NCBI GenBank assembly: GCA_902803255.1
Contig: CADCPG010000170.1
Coordinates: forward strand, 1 to 23,138
DNA from: an uncultured Ruminococcus sp.
GTDB lineage: Bacteria; Bacillota; Clostridia; Oscillospirales; CAG-272
Direction: 5' to 3'
DNA: 23,138 bases
The notes beneath the pieces are model-generated. The model had not been told where the DNA came from. It saw nothing but the letters and a program-made list of their open reading frames with translations, and ran no database searches. This document shows positions 7,930 through 15,341 of this stretch, piece after piece; positions within the stretch are counted from its first letter, which is position 1, and each line of letters opens with the position of its first letter. The position numbers and the translations under genes are program-made.

Positions 7930-7981
7930 GAAGCTTCCCTTCCTCCCGTCTTTCATTCCGTCCGTCACGCGGAGCGACGTC

Positions 7982-10297
7982 TCATTCCCCGTTCTCGACT
8001 CTCGCTATCCTGTCGCGGTCCCTCACGAACGCGATGAAAGGCAGGTAGGTCGAGAGCATCGCCGCGGCGGCCGACAGCAGCACGCATACCGCGAATCCCA
8101 GCGGCGAGAAGGTGTAGTCGTATCGTATCTGTTCGCCGAATCCCATCGACGGGAAGTAAACGTTGACGAGGTAATAAATAATGTAATTGAGGAGCGATCC
8201 GATCCCGGCCGTCGCGGCAGCGGCGAGGACGGTGAGGACAGCTCCCGAGAACAGGAAGAGTTTCCGTATGTCGCTGTCCTTGGCGCCGCATGCCGAGAGC
8301 AGGAAGATCTCGCCGTAGCGCTTGCGGCAGAAGGCGGACTGGGCGTAGAGCCAGACGAGCGGACTGATGAGCAGCACCGCGGCCGAGCCCGTTATGAGGG
8401 GCAGGCGCGCGCCGGCCTTCTGCGCGAGCGCCCGGCGGTATCCCTCTCCGGTGGGCGTCACGGTATATCCCCGGTGCACCGACATTATCTTCACTATCCC
8501 GCTCCGTATCCTGCCGGTCTCGCTGTTCGCGATGCCCCGCTCGAGATACACGGAGGCGTCGGTGTAGCCCGAGCCGTCGCCTGTGATCTTCGCGTAGAGC
8601 GCGTCGGGCATGTATACCGTGTATTCGTCCGATGTGTCGCCGTCGTCGACCACGGCCCCGACGGTCACCTCGGTATAGTTGAAATAAGCGTCGTTCAGCA
8701 GCACGGAGAGCACGTATTTCTTGTCGATCCTGTCGAAGACGAGCGGCCTTCCCTGCTCCTTGAACGTCGCGACCGTTATCCTGTCCCCGACCTTGAAACC
8801 GAGGACGTCGCGGTTGTTGATGCTGCGCGTGACGGCCACCGTTTCTCCGCCCGCCGCGACGGCCGCGAGGTCGCCGTCGACCTTCCACACGCCGTGCGAC
8901 GTCACCTCTTCCGCCAGCAGTTCCGACAGCCGGCTGTAGCGCGCGTTGTTGTCGGCGTAAAGACCGGTAGCCGGGTCCTTCACCGTCATCGACGATATCC
9001 CCGACGACTGTTCCTTCGTCAGCAGGACGAAAGAGCGCAGCGACGTCGCGTCGGCCGACTTCGACCAGAGCGTGTAGTCGACGCCCTCGATGTCGTCGAT
9101 GCCGGCGATGTCATAGCGGTCGAGCTCGCCGCTCCCGGCCGACAGGGTGAAATACGGCCTGTTGTCTTCGGCCTCGGTCTTCTTCAGATCGGCGAGGAAG
9201 AGTCCGGTCGAGAACACGACGGTGAACGCCACCGCAGCCGACACCAGCATGATGTAGTAGCTTCTGAATCTCAAGAAGCCGAAAAGCTCGTAGTGGAACG
9301 GGAAGCGCTTGCCGAATATCCGGAACGACACCCTGGGCGAGCTGACGTAGTTCGAGTTGTCGGCCGCCGTGATGAGCGATACCGGCATCTTTTTCGAGAT
9401 GATCCGCACGCCGGGCACCACCGACAGCGCCACTACGGCCGTCGTCCAGAGCAGACCCCAGCCGAGGCGTCCCCAGACGAAGACAGGCTTTGCGCCGCCC
9501 GCCGCCGCCACGGCGGAATAGATCCCGGCTGACGCCCCGGCCGCGGGCAGATACGTCATCAGCGCGACGGCCAGGAGCTCCCACCAGGCGGTCTCGAGCA
9601 GCTTCTCGAACCCCGCCCCGAAAGCGATATAAATGCCGTAAAGAAATTTGTTCTGATTTATCCTGATATAGAAGAGCAGTGTCAGCGCCGCCGCGGCGAG
9701 CGCGCCGACGAGCACAGTGGTCACGACCGACTTCCGCTTCATCTCGGAAATGCGGTTGAGATAGTTCGACCGCTCGCCGTAGCTCACCGAGAACTCTTCG
9801 CTCCCCAGGCCGTACCTCGAGACGATCGCGTCGCAGAATTCTATGCTGTCGTCGGTGAGGATGAAATTCAGGCGGTAGTACCTGTCGCCGTAGCCGTCAT
9901 AGTAGCCCTCGGTGTCGAGCACCTCGTAGCCTCTGTCGGCCGGGGAGTTCTCCTCGGCGAACGAAAGATAGGAGTTGAACAGCTCGGTGTAGGCCTCCTG
10001 GGAGATCTTCTCGACGGTCAGGTTGTATCCGTCTCCCGAATAAGCCTCCTCCCTCGCGACCGCCGAGGCGGTGTCGAAGCGCAGCCAGACGGTGAAAAAG
10101 AGCGTCTGGAGCAGAAAGATCGAGACGAAGAAAACGAAATACTCGCGGAATCCAGTCGTGACTCCGCGGAAGGCGTGCTTCACGTTGCGGAAGGCGAAAA
10201 AATTCCGGCAGAAGTTCCATGCGTCGCGCAGAAAGCTGACCGGACCGTAGCGCACGAGCTTATGGTTTTCGTCGTAATACGGCTTTCTGTAGGCCAT
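7982..10297 (-). CDS. Large FtsX-like ABC permease
   Basis: A 771-residue membrane protein built of two FtsX-type halves. The first has a helix at about 53-72, an extracellular region of about 117 residues, and three helices at about 190-210, 232-262 and 276-298. The second has a helix at about 347-369, a larger extracellular domain of about 270 residues, and three helices near 640-663, 690-720 and 735-760. This 4+4 arrangement matches permeases of the ABC3/MacB-related group. With the ATPase encoded just downstream it would form an envelope transporter or mechanotransmission complex; the substrate is unknown. The start has AGGAGG 7 nt upstream, and a strong promoter lies 43 nt before the start. 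Confidence 0.92.
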   Translation of the reverse strand: MAYRKPYYDENHKLVRYGPVSFLRDAWNFCRNFFAFRNVKHAFRGVTTGFREYFVFFVSIFLLQTLFFTVWLRFDTASAVAREEAYSGDGYNLTVEKISQEAYTELFNSYLSFAEENSPADRGYEVLDTEGYYDGYGDRYYRLNFILTDDSIEFCDAIVSRYGLGSEEFSVSYGERSNYLNRISEMKRKSVVTTVLVGALAAAALTLLFYIRINQNKFLYGIYIAFGAGFEKLLETAWWELLAVALMTYLPAAGASAGIYSAVAAAGGAKPVFVWGRLGWGLLWTTAVVALSVVPGVRIISKKMPVSLITAADNSNYVSSPRVSFRIFGKRFPFHYELFGFLRFRSYYIMLVSAAVAFTVVFSTGLFLADLKKTEAEDNRPYFTLSAGSGELDRYDIAGIDDIEGVDYTLWSKSADATSLRSFVLLTKEQSSGISSMTVKDPATGLYADNNARYSRLSELLAEEVTSHGVWKVDGDLAAVAAGGETVAVTRSINNRDVLGFKVGDRITVATFKEQGRPLVFDRIDKKYVLSVLLNDAYFNYTEVTVGAVVDDGDTSDEYTVYMPDALYAKITGDGSGYTDASVYLERGIANSETGRIRSGIVKIMSVHRGYTVTPTGEGYRRALAQKAGARLPLITGSAAVLLISPLVWLYAQSAFCRKRYGEIFLLSACGAKDSDIRKLFLFSGAVLTVLAAAATAGIGSLLNYIIYYLVNVYFPSMGFGEQIRYDYTFSPLGFAVCVLLSAAAAMLSTYLPFIAFVRDRDRIARVENGE

Positions 10298-10339
10298 GTC
10301 TCTCCTCCTTCACGGCGTTTAAACACTTATACAAATATA

Positions 10340-10367
10340 ATTATACTCTGCGGGACGGTTTTGTCAA
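10340..10367 (-). promoter_or_regulatory. Promoter for the FtsX/ABC-sugar operon
   Basis: The minus strand has TTGACA (10367-10362), a 16-nt spacer and TATAAT (10345-10340). Both boxes are perfect. It fires away from the pckG promoter, and the two -35 boxes are 38 nt apart, leaving room for a shared regulator site, though no clear palindrome is seen. Confidence 0.82.
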
Positions 10368-10405
10368 GAAATTTTGCGAAATCGCCCGCGGCGGCCGATC
10401 CGCTA

Positions 10406-10434
10406 TTGATTTTGGGCCGAAAATAATGTATAAT
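10406..10434 (+). promoter_or_regulatory. Promoter of pckG
   Basis: A -35 of TTGATT (10406-10411), a 17-nt spacer and a perfect TATAAT (10429-10434) lie 35 nt before the PEP carboxykinase start. The imperfect -35 would allow activator or repressor control, but no operator was recognised. Confidence 0.75.
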
Positions 10435-10469
10435 ATATGCCGTTAAAGTAAAAGAAGGAGTTTTTCGCA

Positions 10470-12251
10470 ATGACAAAAAACAAGTACATCCTTAACTGGA
10501 TCGACGAAATGGCCGCCATGACGAAACCCGACAGGATCGTCTGGATCGACGGCAGCGACAGCCAGCGCGACGCCCTGCGCGCCGAGGCCTGCTCGACGGG
10601 CGAGATGATAAAGCTCAACCAGGATCTTCTCCCCGGCTGCTATCTCCACCGCACCGCGGTCAACGACGTCGCCAGAGTCGAAGGCCGCACCTTCATCTGC
10701 ACCAAGACGAAGGAAGGCGCCGGCAACATCAACAACTGGATCGAGCCCGGAGAGTGCTACAGAAGGCTCTCCAAGCTCTACACCGGCTCCATGAAGGGCA
10801 GGACGATGTATGTCATCCCCTACTCCATGGGCATCGTCGGGTCCGAATTCGCCAAGTACGGCATCGAGCTCACCGACTCGATCTACGTCGTGCTCAACAT
10901 GCTCATCATGACGAGAGTCGGAAACGACGTCCTCGACGCCATAGGCGATTCCTCCGACTACATCAAGGGACTCCACTCAAAGGCCCAGCTCGACGAGAGC
11001 AACCGCTACATCGTCCACTTCCCCGAGGACAACACCATCTGGTCGGTCAACTCCGGCTACGGCGGAAACGTCCTGCTCGGCAAGAAGTGCTTTGCCCTGC
11101 GCATCGCGTCGTTCCTCGGCCGCAAGGAAGGCTGGATGGCCGAGCATATGCTCATCCTCGGCGTCGAGTATCCCGACGGACAGGTAAAATACATCACCGC
11201 CGCCTTCCCGTCCGCGTGCGGAAAGACCAACCTCGCCATGCTCATCCCGCCCGAAGTCTACCGTAAGAAGGGCTTCAAGGTCTGGACGGTCGGCGACGAC
11301 ATCGCCTGGCTGAGGATAGGCAAAGACGGCAGACTGTGGGCCATGAACCCGGAGAACGGATTCTTCGGAGTCGCCCCCGGCACCAACGAGAAGTCGAACC
11401 CGAACGCCCTCGCCACCACAAAGAGAGACGCCATCTTCACGAATGTCTGCCACAACCTCGACAACAACACCGTATGGTGGGAAGGCCTCGACAACGATCC
11501 TCCGAAGAACGCCGTCAACTGGAAGGGCGAAAAGTGGGACTACAGAAAGTACGACAAGGCTGACAAGATCAACACCTCGGGCGCGCATCCGAACAGCCGC
11601 TTCACCGCGGTCGCGACGAACTGCCCCTGCCTCTCTTCCGAGTTCAACAACCCGGCCGGCGTGCCGGTGACCGCCATCATCTTCGGCGGACGCCGGGCCC
11701 GCACCGCTCCGCTGGTATATCAGTCGACCGGATGGCAGAACGGGACCTTCGTCGGCTCGATCATGGCCTCCGAGACCACTGCCGCGGCCTCCGGCGCCAT
11801 CGGCGTGGTACGCCGCGACCCGATGGCCATGAGACCGTTCGTCGGCTACAACATGGGCGATTACTGGCAGCACTGGCTCGACATGGGAAAGAAGATCCCG
11901 AATCCTCCGAAGATCTTCCACGTCAACTGGTTCAGGACCGACAGCGAAGGCAACTTCATCTGGCCCGGTTTCGGCGACAACCTCAGAGTCCTTGAATGGA
12001 TCCTCAAGAGATGCGCCGGCGAGGTCGACGCCGACCTGTCTCCGATCGGATATCTTCCGAAGCCGGAGGACATCAACATCGACGGCCTCGACATCACCGT
12101 CGATACGGTGAAAGACCTGCTCAGCGTGGACCGCGAAGCCTGGCTCGAAGACGTCGTCAACATCAGAGACTTCTACGCCTTCGTCGGAGACAGCGTCCCC
12201 GCGGAGCTCCACAAGGAACTCAACCAGCTCGAAGCGAGGCTCAAAGCCTGA
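10470..12251 (+). CDS. pckG: Phosphoenolpyruvate carboxykinase (GTP)
   Basis: A 593-residue cytoplasmic enzyme that interconverts oxaloacetate and phosphoenolpyruvate with GTP/GDP. It shows the GTP-class motifs: P-loop with catalytic cysteine FPSACGKTNLA (246-256), metal-binding aspartates in TVGDDIAW (about 276-277), NTSGAHPNSRF (about 368-378) and the family stretch FGGRRARTAPLVYQ (about 405-418). Length and motifs fit a complete enzyme, unlike the shorter ATP-type PckA common in Firmicutes. In anaerobes the enzyme often runs toward oxaloacetate to feed the reductive C4 branch; direction here is not determined. GAAGGAG lies 8-9 nt before the ATG. It is a single-gene unit with its own promoter and a strong terminator. 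Confidence 0.97.
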   Translation: MTKNKYILNWIDEMAAMTKPDRIVWIDGSDSQRDALRAEACSTGEMIKLNQDLLPGCYLHRTAVNDVARVEGRTFICTKTKEGAGNINNWIEPGECYRRLSKLYTGSMKGRTMYVIPYSMGIVGSEFAKYGIELTDSIYVVLNMLIMTRVGNDVLDAIGDSSDYIKGLHSKAQLDESNRYIVHFPEDNTIWSVNSGYGGNVLLGKKCFALRIASFLGRKEGWMAEHMLILGVEYPDGQVKYITAAFPSACGKTNLAMLIPPEVYRKKGFKVWTVGDDIAWLRIGKDGRLWAMNPENGFFGVAPGTNEKSNPNALATTKRDAIFTNVCHNLDNNTVWWEGLDNDPPKNAVNWKGEKWDYRKYDKADKINTSGAHPNSRFTAVATNCPCLSSEFNNPAGVPVTAIIFGGRRARTAPLVYQSTGWQNGTFVGSIMASETTAAASGAIGVVRRDPMAMRPFVGYNMGDYWQHWLDMGKKIPNPPKIFHVNWFRTDSEGNFIWPGFGDNLRVLEWILKRCAGEVDADLSPIGYLPKPEDINIDGLDITVDTVKDLLSVDREAWLEDVVNIRDFYAFVGDSVPAELHKELNQLEARLKA

Positions 12252-12269
12252 GCATCCGACACGATAATA

Positions 12270-12314
12270 CCGACAACAAAAGACCCCCGCCCCGCGGAGG
12301 TCTTTTGTTGTCGG
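12270..12314. terminator. Bidirectional terminator between pckG and the convergent lipoprotein gene
   Basis: An inverted repeat with 16-bp outer arms (12270-12285 with 12299-12314). The core is GACC-c-CCGC-CCC-GCGG-a-GGTC followed by TTTTGTTGT on the plus strand, with the mirror image on the minus strand, so it can stop both converging transcripts. It begins 18 nt after the pckG stop and ends 2 nt before the stop of the opposite gene. Confidence 0.9.
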
Positions 12315-12316
12315 GT

Positions 12317-12949
12317 TCAATTCGTCGAGGCAGTCAAAAAGATCTTCTCTCCGTCATAGTGTCCGGGGAGGGAAAAGCCCAGGATAAATCCCCCGACATC
12401 GCAAGTGGCAGGATACTCCTCTATCCTTTTCGTGGACAACGTGATACCTGCATCACTTTTCTCATACGTTTTTTCGTATTTCCAGCTGCCGCTCGAATCC
12501 TTGAACATCAGGGCGACTATGTAATTATCCCTGAAATACGTATCGTCGACAGCAGTTTGAGCGGAAAGATCGGAAATATCTCCGGACAGCTTGAACACTT
12601 CGGAGTTTTCCGGTCTCTGTCCGATAAGACCTGACAGGGCATCGTAGGATTCCCTGTTTTCGATCACCAGAACATACGGGTCGGGATTCCCCGTCCGGAA
12701 GCATTCCCCGACCGCTGACCTTACTTTGCCTTCATCGCAGCCGGTTATTACGTTCTTTGCGCTGTTCCCGTCCGGAGTCACATCTGAGCTCATGGGAATG
12801 ACCGCTGCCGCGGTACCGGTCGTCTTATCCTTTATCACACTTCCCGAAGGCTGGAAGCCGGTTTCCCCGGGACTGCCGGCACAACCCGGCAACAGCAGTG
12901 CGACAACTGAAACAATAACCGCAAGAAAAATAAAAGCAGAGCGTTTCAT
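12317..12949 (-). CDS. Hypothetical lipoprotein
   Basis: A 210-residue predicted lipoprotein: MKRS, a hydrophobic core, then lipobox LPGC with acylated Cys23. A Gly/Ser/Thr-rich, probably unstructured stretch runs to about residue 60. The rest is a globular domain with YVLVIENRESYDALS at about 92-106, then NYIVALMFKDSSGSW and a C-terminal TCDVGGFILGFSLP. The layout loosely recalls small outer-face protease-complex domains such as the PrcB C-terminal type, but that is a weak impression and no function is assigned. It lies alone with its own promoter, has GGAGG 10 nt before the ATG, and converges on pckG. Its base composition is visibly less GC-rich than that of most neighbours. Confidence 0.88.
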   Translation of the reverse strand: MKRSAFIFLAVIVSVVALLLPGCAGSPGETGFQPSGSVIKDKTTGTAAAVIPMSSDVTPDGNSAKNVITGCDEGKVRSAVGECFRTGNPDPYVLVIENRESYDALSGLIGQRPENSEVFKLSGDISDLSAQTAVDDTYFRDNYIVALMFKDSSGSWKYEKTYEKSDAGITLSTKRIEEYPATCDVGGFILGFSLPGHYDGEKIFLTASTN

Positions 12950-13003
12950 TTGAGCTTTCCTCCCTAAATAATATCGACCAACACGGATGTCGTATCGCAG
13001 GTT

Positions 13004-13033
13004 ATTATATCACACATCACATAACGCTGTCAA
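13004..13033 (-). promoter_or_regulatory. Promoter of the lipoprotein gene
   Basis: The minus strand has TTGACA (13033-13028), an 18-nt spacer and TATAAT (13009-13004), 55 nt before the lipoprotein start. The rest of the 216-nt gap (12950-13165) is AT-rich near the promoter and holds no other feature that I can see; no T-tailed hairpin follows the DUF4097 gene. Confidence 0.78.
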
Positions 13034-13165
13034 TGTTTTTTTAAAAATTCCATTATCAAAAACTATGACGCGGAATCATCCTTTTCCGTTAAGATACCGG
13101 ACCGATATCATTTAAAACGGCAGACGGACCTGCTCAGCGCTGACCGAGGAGGATCGAAAACGGTG

Positions 13166-14125
13166 TCAGTTTTTGACGGTGATGCGGATATCTCCTGTTG
13201 AAGTCGTTATCCTGCAGTTGCCGCCGGAACCCGAATCAGGAACTCTGATATCGCCGGTCGACGATTTTGTGATGAACACTTTTTCCGAGCTGAGCGAACC
13301 GGTAACTTCTCCGGTCGAGGTCTTCACGGTGATCTCCCCCGCGTCGCAGTCCTCAAAGCTCACGCCGCCCGTTGACCTTTCAATGTTGAATTCGCCGGAC
13401 GCGACCGTGTTTTTCAGCGTGACGTCGCCTGTGCTCCCGGCGGAGACCAGCGAACCGCATACAACGTTTTCAAGATACGTTTCCCCCGTACTGACGCTTA
13501 TGGAAAGCTTCTCTCTGCACTCCACGTTTTTCCCTTCGATACTTCCGGTGGAAACGGAGATGTCGATACCGTCCGCACTGACCGAACTCACGCGGACGTC
13601 CCCGGTGGAGGTCCGAATGCTAAGGCTGCCGTCGGCGGAAGCGTCAAAAGCGACGTCGCCCGTGGACGACCTGATCTTCGCGCCGCCAAAGGAAAACTGT
13701 TCAGGTACGCTCACGTCCCCTGTGCCCGAGGTGATCGTCAGGTCTGCGTAGTGACCTGCCGGAATATATACCGTGACTGCCGGGGATCTGAGCGAGAACA
13801 CCGTCAGTTTATCGTACCACTTACGCTCGTCGACCTCTGTGATCTTCAATGTTCCGTTCTCAACGGAGACCTCGTGCCTTATCTTGTCACGTTCCACGCG
13901 ATCGACCCGCGTTTTTCCGTCTTCCGACGGTCTGAATGTGATATCCGCAACGCCGGATTCGACCGTTATCGACTCGAAATCCTCTGTCACGGTATCCGAT
14001 CCGGTCACATATTTTGAGGTATCCAGTTTTGAAAGATCAAAGCCTGACGCGATGAACGCGGCGGCGAAGATCGCGACTCCCGCGACCACAAACACGGCGG
14101 CCGCAATAAGAAACCCTTTCTTCAT
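13166..14125 (-). CDS. DUF4097-family membrane-anchored beta-repeat protein
   Basis: A 319-residue protein with one N-terminal membrane segment (about residues 4-27) and an external region built of short beta repeats. Ten copies of an [S/G]TG[D/E/S/G] turn occur at near-constant spacing of 19-20 residues (the Thr of each at 135, 155, 174, 193, 213, 232, 252, 271, 290 and 310), as expected for a right-handed beta solenoid. DUF4097/LiaG-like proteins occur in PadR- or LiaR-linked envelope-stress operons. The start ATG overlaps the DUF1700 stop as ATGA, with AAGGAG about 9 nt upstream. It is the last gene of a PadR-DUF1700-DUF4097 operon. The role at the cell surface is inferred from family context; the biochemical activity is unknown. 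Confidence 0.93.
   Translation of the reverse strand: MKKGFLIAAAVFVVAGVAIFAAAFIASGFDLSKLDTSKYVTGSDTVTEDFESITVESGVADITFRPSEDGKTRVDRVERDKIRHEVSVENGTLKITEVDERKWYDKLTVFSLRSPAVTVYIPAGHYADLTITSGTGDVSVPEQFSFGGAKIRSSTGDVAFDASADGSLSIRTSTGDVRVSSVSADGIDISVSTGSIEGKNVECREKLSISVSTGETYLENVVCGSLVSAGSTGDVTLKNTVASGEFNIERSTGGVSFEDCDAGEITVKTSTGEVTGSLSSEKVFITKSSTGDIRVPDSGSGGNCRITTSTGDIRITVKN
13190..13729 (-). repeat. Ten-copy 57-60 nt coding repeat (STGD turn repeats)
   Basis: This part of the DUF4097 gene encodes the ten TG-turn repeats, about 19.4 residues each. The turn codons are conserved at protein level while the DNA between them has diverged, so the repeats are old and are probably maintained by selection for the fold, not by recent slippage. 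Confidence 0.88.
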
Positions 14126-14724
14126 TTTGAATTCTCCTTCCCGATAAACATCGACTTGACGCCGACACCGGCTTTTTTCGTCAGTTTAATTATCCCCCCG
14201 GAGAGGGCGGCGCAGCCGAAGAACATAAAGACCGACAGTCCGGCGGCGACCGAAGCGGCCCCGAGCATCATAAGCGCGGGTATACTGTTCCCCTGTGCGA
14301 AAAAGACAGCCGATACGGCAACAGCGCCGAGAACAGAAACCCAGAGGGAGATCTCGACCGCCCACAGCGAGATGATGAGCGCCCAGGCGGCGATATAAAA
14401 CGAAAGGACGACCGCCGCTGCCGCGACAAGCAGCGGGAACCACACCGGGAAGCCCAGAACGATCAGAACGACCTCCCATCCGCGCAGGGCGCGCTTCGGT
14501 CTGACTTTTTCTTTGACAAGTTTCTGAAGCGGGATCTCAGCGATTGTCTGAGCCCTTACCTCATCGACCGTACCGATCCCCGCTACCGCTTCGTCTTCGC
14601 TCATTCCCTCTTCGATCCGGTCGTCGATCATCTCTCCGTAAAACGTGACACGCTCTTCAATGTCGTCCTGCGGAAGCCCCGAAAGAGCGGTTCGCAGACC
14701 CCGCAGAAATTCCTGCTTATTCAT
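14122..14724 (-). CDS. DUF1700-family membrane protein
   Basis: A 200-residue protein. The N-terminal 65 residues form the DUF1700/HAAS-type helical domain (MNKQEFLRGLRTALSGLP, then a segment with Glu-rich helices and SEDEAVAGIGTVDEV). It is followed by about three hydrophobic segments in the region 80-175 and a basic tail. HAAS domains pair with PadR regulators and are thought to respond at the membrane. The ATG at 14724 is chosen because GGAGGAGG lies 7-8 nt upstream; an in-frame start at 14745 has no ribosome site and lies inside the PadR gene. It overlaps the PadR gene by 8 nt and the DUF4097 gene by 4 nt, so the three are translationally coupled. Confidence 0.93.
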   Translation of the reverse strand: MNKQEFLRGLRTALSGLPQDDIEERVTFYGEMIDDRIEEGMSEDEAVAGIGTVDEVRAQTIAEIPLQKLVKEKVRPKRALRGWEVVLIVLGFPVWFPLLVAAAAVVLSFYIAAWALIISLWAVEISLWVSVLGAVAVSAVFFAQGNSIPALMMLGAASVAAGLSVFMFFGCAALSGGIIKLTKKAGVGVKSMFIGKENSK

Positions 14725-15034
14725 GACTGTCCTCCTCCGTGACAAACCGATAAACGGAGATCACTTCTTTCCATTCATCCTTGAATTCTTCTATGCGCCT
14801 CACACCGCTTTGAGTGATATGATAGTATTTGCGCAGTCTGCCGTCATGTTCCGCTATTCTCACCGTCAGCATCCCGGCGCATTCAAGACGCTTGAGTATC
14901 GTGTAAAGCGTTGACTCGGACAGCCCGATGCACGGCTTCAGGTCTTTTATGATCTTATAGCCGTATGAGTCTTCGTTTTTGATCGCGGCCAGAACGCACA
15001 CGTCAAGCAGGCCGCGTTTCAACTGAACATCCAT
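14717..15034 (-). CDS. PadR-family transcriptional regulator
   Basis: A 105-residue winged-helix repressor of the short PadR type. The N-terminal helix MDVQLKRGLLDVCVLAAI, the DSYGYKI segment, the recognition helix region LSESTLYTILKRLECAGML (about residues 37-55) and the beta-wing DGRLRKYYHIT with C-terminal GVRRIEEFKDEW are all recognisable. Short PadR proteins dimerise and usually repress their own operon until a stress or small molecule releases them. It is the first gene of the operon with DUF1700 and DUF4097, and a palindrome covers the -10 box of its promoter, which supports self-regulation. GGAGG lies about 7 nt upstream of the ATG. Confidence 0.95.
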   Translation of the reverse strand: MDVQLKRGLLDVCVLAAIKNEDSYGYKIIKDLKPCIGLSESTLYTILKRLECAGMLTVRIAEHDGRLRKYYHITQSGVRRIEEFKDEWKEVISVYRFVTEEDSHE

Positions 15035-15045
15035 GGGATACCTCC

Positions 15046-15072
15046 CTTCGTGTAATATATCATATCACGAAG
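15046..15072. promoter_or_regulatory. Candidate PadR operator palindrome
   Basis: CTTCGTG (15046-15052) and CACGAAG (15066-15072) form perfect 7-bp inverted arms with a 13-nt AT-rich spacer. The centre of the repeat lies on the -10 box of the padR promoter, 12 nt before the start codon region, so bound protein would block transcription. Assignment to PadR is inferred from position. Confidence 0.6.
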
Positions 15073-15087
15073 TATTGCGTTTGTCAA
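15059..15087 (-). promoter_or_regulatory. Promoter of the padR operon
   Basis: The minus strand has a perfect TTGACA (15087-15082), a 17-nt spacer and TATGAT (15064-15059, 5 of 6 matches). It lies 25 nt from the PadR start codon and overlaps the palindrome at 15046-15072. Confidence 0.82.
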
Positions 15088-15178
15088 GAGGAAAGACCGT
15101 ATTATTTACCGTTTCTTTCGGTATCATTCGGGAATCCGCTCCCGGCAGGCCGGGTGACCGCGCATACCGGGTGCTCTG

Positions 15179-15262
15179 AAAAAGGGGCTGTAAAAACAGT
15201 CCCCAAAAAAGAAAGCACTCAAACAATAATCGAAAGATTGGAGTTTGGGTGCTCTTTTTTTT
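15179..15262. terminator. Two stacked terminator hairpins after the secreted-protein gene
   Basis: The first met by minus-strand transcription is an 11-bp stem (15243-15253 with 15214-15224, one G-T pair) with eight T on the plus side and TTCTTTTTT on the minus side, so it can work both ways. Next is GGGG(A)CTG/CAGCCCC (15184-15204, 6-nt loop, one bulge), followed by TTTTT on the minus strand. Together they would isolate the padR operon from transcription arriving from 15342-17138. The whole block 15180-15340 is much more AT-rich than its surroundings. The rest of the gap 15088-15178 shows nothing recognisable. Confidence 0.8.
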
Positions 15263-15341
15263 ATGGCAGAGATAAAATGCGTGTTAGATGGCAATAACAG
15301 TTCGAAAAGGCCAAATCAGTGTAGTTTATCTTTTTTCTTTT

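Noticed and set aside
7652..9532. 626-codon plus-strand open frame opposite the ABC ATPase and FtsX permease genes
   Set aside because: It spans two convincing minus-strand genes, has extreme Arg/His content and no ribosome site.
10977..12320. 447-codon minus-strand open frame opposite pckG
   Set aside because: It is antisense to a complete, motif-rich enzyme gene and has Asp/Val/Gly-biased shadow composition.
13190..13729. CRISPR-like array, because of regular about 58-nt periodicity
   Set aside because: The periodicity is in the protein (TG turns) and the DNA units are diverged, in frame and within a DUF4097 gene; there are no identical repeats or cas genes.
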